This document shows, piece after piece, positions 62,369 to 64,000 of a DNA stretch of 64,000 bases. The notes beneath the pieces are model-generated. The model did not search any database. It was given only the letters and a program-made list of their open reading frames with translations, and was not told the origin of the DNA. Each line of letters opens with the position of its first letter. Position 1 is the stretch's first letter. The translations under genes and the position numbers were made by a program. The stretch is from Flavobacterium poyangense (GTDB lineage Bacteria; Bacteroidota; Bacteroidia; Flavobacteriales; Flavobacteriaceae). Location of the stretch: the NCBI RefSeq assembly GCF_011751075.1, contig NZ_JAALLN010000010.1, forward strand, positions 83,040-147,039, read 5' to 3'.

Positions 62369-62779
62369 TTAGTAACTTTTCTCAAAACTATTATACTCTT
62401 CCTCTGTTACACTTCCTAGCCAGATCCCTTTACCTTTATCGATTTCCGTAATAATTGTAATATGTGAATATCTACTATTTGGTGTTGCGCCGTACCAATG
62501 CTCTACTCCGGGCAATACGGTAAGTACCTGACCTTTGTGAATCGTTCGTATTTCCTGGCCTCTTTCCTGATAATAGCCAATCCCATCTGTAGCTATAAAC
62601 AGCTGCAAACTTGAATTGATATGCCAGTTGGATCTTGCACCCGGTTCGAAAGCAACATCTTTTATAATTGTATTTTTAGGATGAATATCGCTCGTTTGTT
62701 TTTTATAAGAAACATCACCGGTCATATAGGCACTGGGAACTTTCCCCTCCTCTGTAACGGTACTATATTTTGTTGACAT
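62369..62779 (-). CDS. Cupin-domain protein
   Basis: 136 aa, a single conserved cupin barrel (about 45-120). FEPGARSNWHINSSLQLFI holds the first metal motif (W-H, with one His of the usual pair missing) and GQVLTVLPGVEHWYGA the second (Pro-Gly-x-x-His). Similar proteins are annotated as quercetin-type or carboxymuconolactone-associated cupins. Substrate unknown. Possibly regulated by the divergent-oriented AraC gene next to it, which is on the same strand upstream. Confidence 0.8.
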   Translation of the reverse strand: MSTKYSTVTEEGKVPSAYMTGDVSYKKQTSDIHPKNTIIKDVAFEPGARSNWHINSSLQLFIATDGIGYYQERGQEIRTIHKGQVLTVLPGVEHWYGATPNSRYSHITIITEIDKGKGIWLGSVTEEEYNSFEKSY

Positions 62780-63015
62780 AAAATTTAGGTATTAAGGATT
62801 TCTTTTTTAATTATTAAAAACTGTTGTATGCAATTCTCTAATTTTCTAGGTCAAATTTGTCTGTGGTAATTCTACTGAACAAAACAGCAATGTACTGTTT
62901 AACTGACCCTAAGGACTCGCAAAGGAGTATTGCGATTATGTGAAGACAAATTTACTTTAGTAAAGTCGCTCCCTAATAATGAAAATCAAACAAAAAATTA
63001 AGAATATCAAACAAT

Positions 63016-63888
63016 TTACCCCCTTAATGATTTCGGAACCGTTCCCGTTAGTCTTTTAAAATAATTATTAAAATAACTCGGATATTCAAATCCTAACGAA
63101 TATCCTATATCTGCTATACTCCAATCCGTATGCTGCAATAAGGCTTTTGCTTCGCTAATAATTCGCTCCGTAATATGTGCTGTGGTAGATTTTCCTGTGA
63201 TTTCCTTCACAGAGCGATTTAAATGATTTACATGAACAGCCAAATTTTGTGCATAATCTTGTGGCGTTTTTAAGAGAAGTGGCTGGTTTTTAGTTTCAAT
63301 TGGAAATTGTCTTTCTAAAAGTTCCAGAAATAATGCCGTTATTCTCGAAGAAGCATTTTTATGTTTACAGAAATTTTCCGAAGGCTGCATTTTCATCGAT
63401 TCATGAATAATCAGATTGATATAATTTCGGATTAAATCGTCTTTAAAAACATAATCCGTATCTTGTTCTTCAATCATTTTCTGAAAAAGAGAAGTTACAA
63501 ACGTCTTTTGTTCGTCTGATAAATAAAAGATTGGAGTTCCGCTTATTTTAAACAGCGGGCATTCATGAAGACTTTCGGAGCGATCGTTTACTTTTAAAAA
63601 CTCTTCCGTAAAAACACAGGCAAAACCATGATAAGAAGGAGACAATACTTCCCAGGAATAGGGAATATGTGGGTTTCCGAAAAACAAAATAGTGCCGTCC
63701 GTCTCAATGCCCCTGTCGGCATACTGAATAAGATTCTGTCCCGTATTAATACAGATCTTATAAAAATCCCTTCGATTGTAGATGGGTATGGCATTACAAT
63801 CGCTCCCCACCTCATACACTTTAAATCCCTTCAGTTTCAAGTCCGAAGTAGCAAAATCAATAGATTCAGAAATAAGAGTTTCTTTCAT
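63016..63888 (-). CDS. AraC-family regulator with N-terminal cupin-like domain
   Basis: 290 aa. An N-terminal AraC-binding barrel (about 20-130; GTILFFGNPHIPYSWEV) and a C-terminal AraC helix-turn-helix pair (about 205-290; HVNHLNRSVKEITGKSTTAH and WSIADIGYSLGFEYPSYFNN, then FKRLTGTVPKSLRG). Such regulators sense a small molecule through the barrel. It lies 236 bp before the cupin gene on the same strand and may control it. Confidence 0.88.
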   Translation of the reverse strand: MKETLISESIDFATSDLKLKGFKVYEVGSDCNAIPIYNRRDFYKICINTGQNLIQYADRGIETDGTILFFGNPHIPYSWEVLSPSYHGFACVFTEEFLKVNDRSESLHECPLFKISGTPIFYLSDEQKTFVTSLFQKMIEEQDTDYVFKDDLIRNYINLIIHESMKMQPSENFCKHKNASSRITALFLELLERQFPIETKNQPLLLKTPQDYAQNLAVHVNHLNRSVKEITGKSTTAHITERIISEAKALLQHTDWSIADIGYSLGFEYPSYFNNYFKRLTGTVPKSLRG

Positions 63889-63923
63889 GAAGTAAAGTTA
63901 TGAAATTCAAACAAAGATTCGTA

Positions 63924-64000
63924 TTAGATTTTAGATTTTAGATTTTAGATTTTAGATTTTAGATTTTAGATTTTAGATTTTAGATTTTAGATTTTAGATT
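63924..64000. repeat. 8-bp tandem repeat TTAGATTT running off the window
   Basis: At least nine perfect head-to-tail copies of TTAGATTT. The tract continues past the right edge. It lies 5' of the AraC gene and could vary its expression by slippage. Confidence 0.9.

Overview
The window looks like a chromosomal segment of a Flavobacterium-like member of the Bacteroidota. The sequence is AT-rich, the promoters carry the flavobacterial -7 element TAnnTTTG instead of an E. coli-type -10, Shine-Dalgarno sites are weak, and there are T9SS sorting domains, a TonB receptor/DUF4374/PepSY locus, DUF6443-type RHS proteins and Bacteroidota-only families. No rRNA, tRNA, CRISPR array or prophage was recognised. 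Calls rest on reading the sequence; no database search was run.

Layout. 1-3923: end of a tail-fibre-like protein, then five overlapping genes for a type II secretion/pilus-like assembly (GspC-like, PilX/bactofilin-like, two pseudopilins, GspF). 4062-14418: an RHS polymorphic-toxin locus made of two consecutive secreted RHS proteins, the second ending in an HExxH metalloprotease-like toxin domain, then a lipoprotein immunity candidate, then a graveyard of broken RHS tips, a frameshifted toxin, orphan immunity-like genes and a 320-bp direct duplication. 14492-16674: Crp/Fnr regulator, a small lipoprotein and a PEP-mutase/isocitrate-lyase family enzyme.

16847-25941 (minus strand) is a six-gene iron/siderophore-type operon: TonB receptor, DUF4374 lipoprotein, ankyrin protein, DUF2271 protein with a possible flavinylation site, PepSY-flavodoxin-reductase fusion, and ApbE. 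It resembles the Bacteroides xenosiderophore system XusABC with an added flavin-transfer branch. 26326-34644 holds a secreted M43 protease, a GT2 glycosyltransferase, a PepSY-like protein, an ECF42-type sigma locus (AhpD-like, DGPF/YCII and sigma with C-terminal extension) and two thioredoxin-fold proteins. 34852-46713 has an AAA ATPase, AraC/NmrA/DUF5367 genes, an MscS channel, a RAYT transposase between two inverted sets of REP-like repeats, an exported acetolactate decarboxylase, a thiolase and a DUF1634/TauE pair.

47325-57709 is the most novel part. A lipoprotein, a TPR histidine kinase and a response regulator sit among three transcription units that share one promoter architecture: an 18-bp dyad (TTTACGG-N4-CCATAAA or a close variant), exactly 20 bp, then TACATTTG. 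The units encode a 318-aa membrane protein, a six-gene operon (Cys-rich protein, DUF4236, Excalibur, TerB-like, coiled-coil membrane protein, vWA-like lipoprotein) and a three-gene operon led by an orphan HsdR-N-type nuclease. I infer an undescribed envelope-stress or defence regulon under the neighbouring two-component system.

57862-64000 carries a giant FG-GAP T9SS protein, a DUF4142 lipoprotein, a cupin, an AraC regulator and an 8-bp tandem repeat running off the window end.
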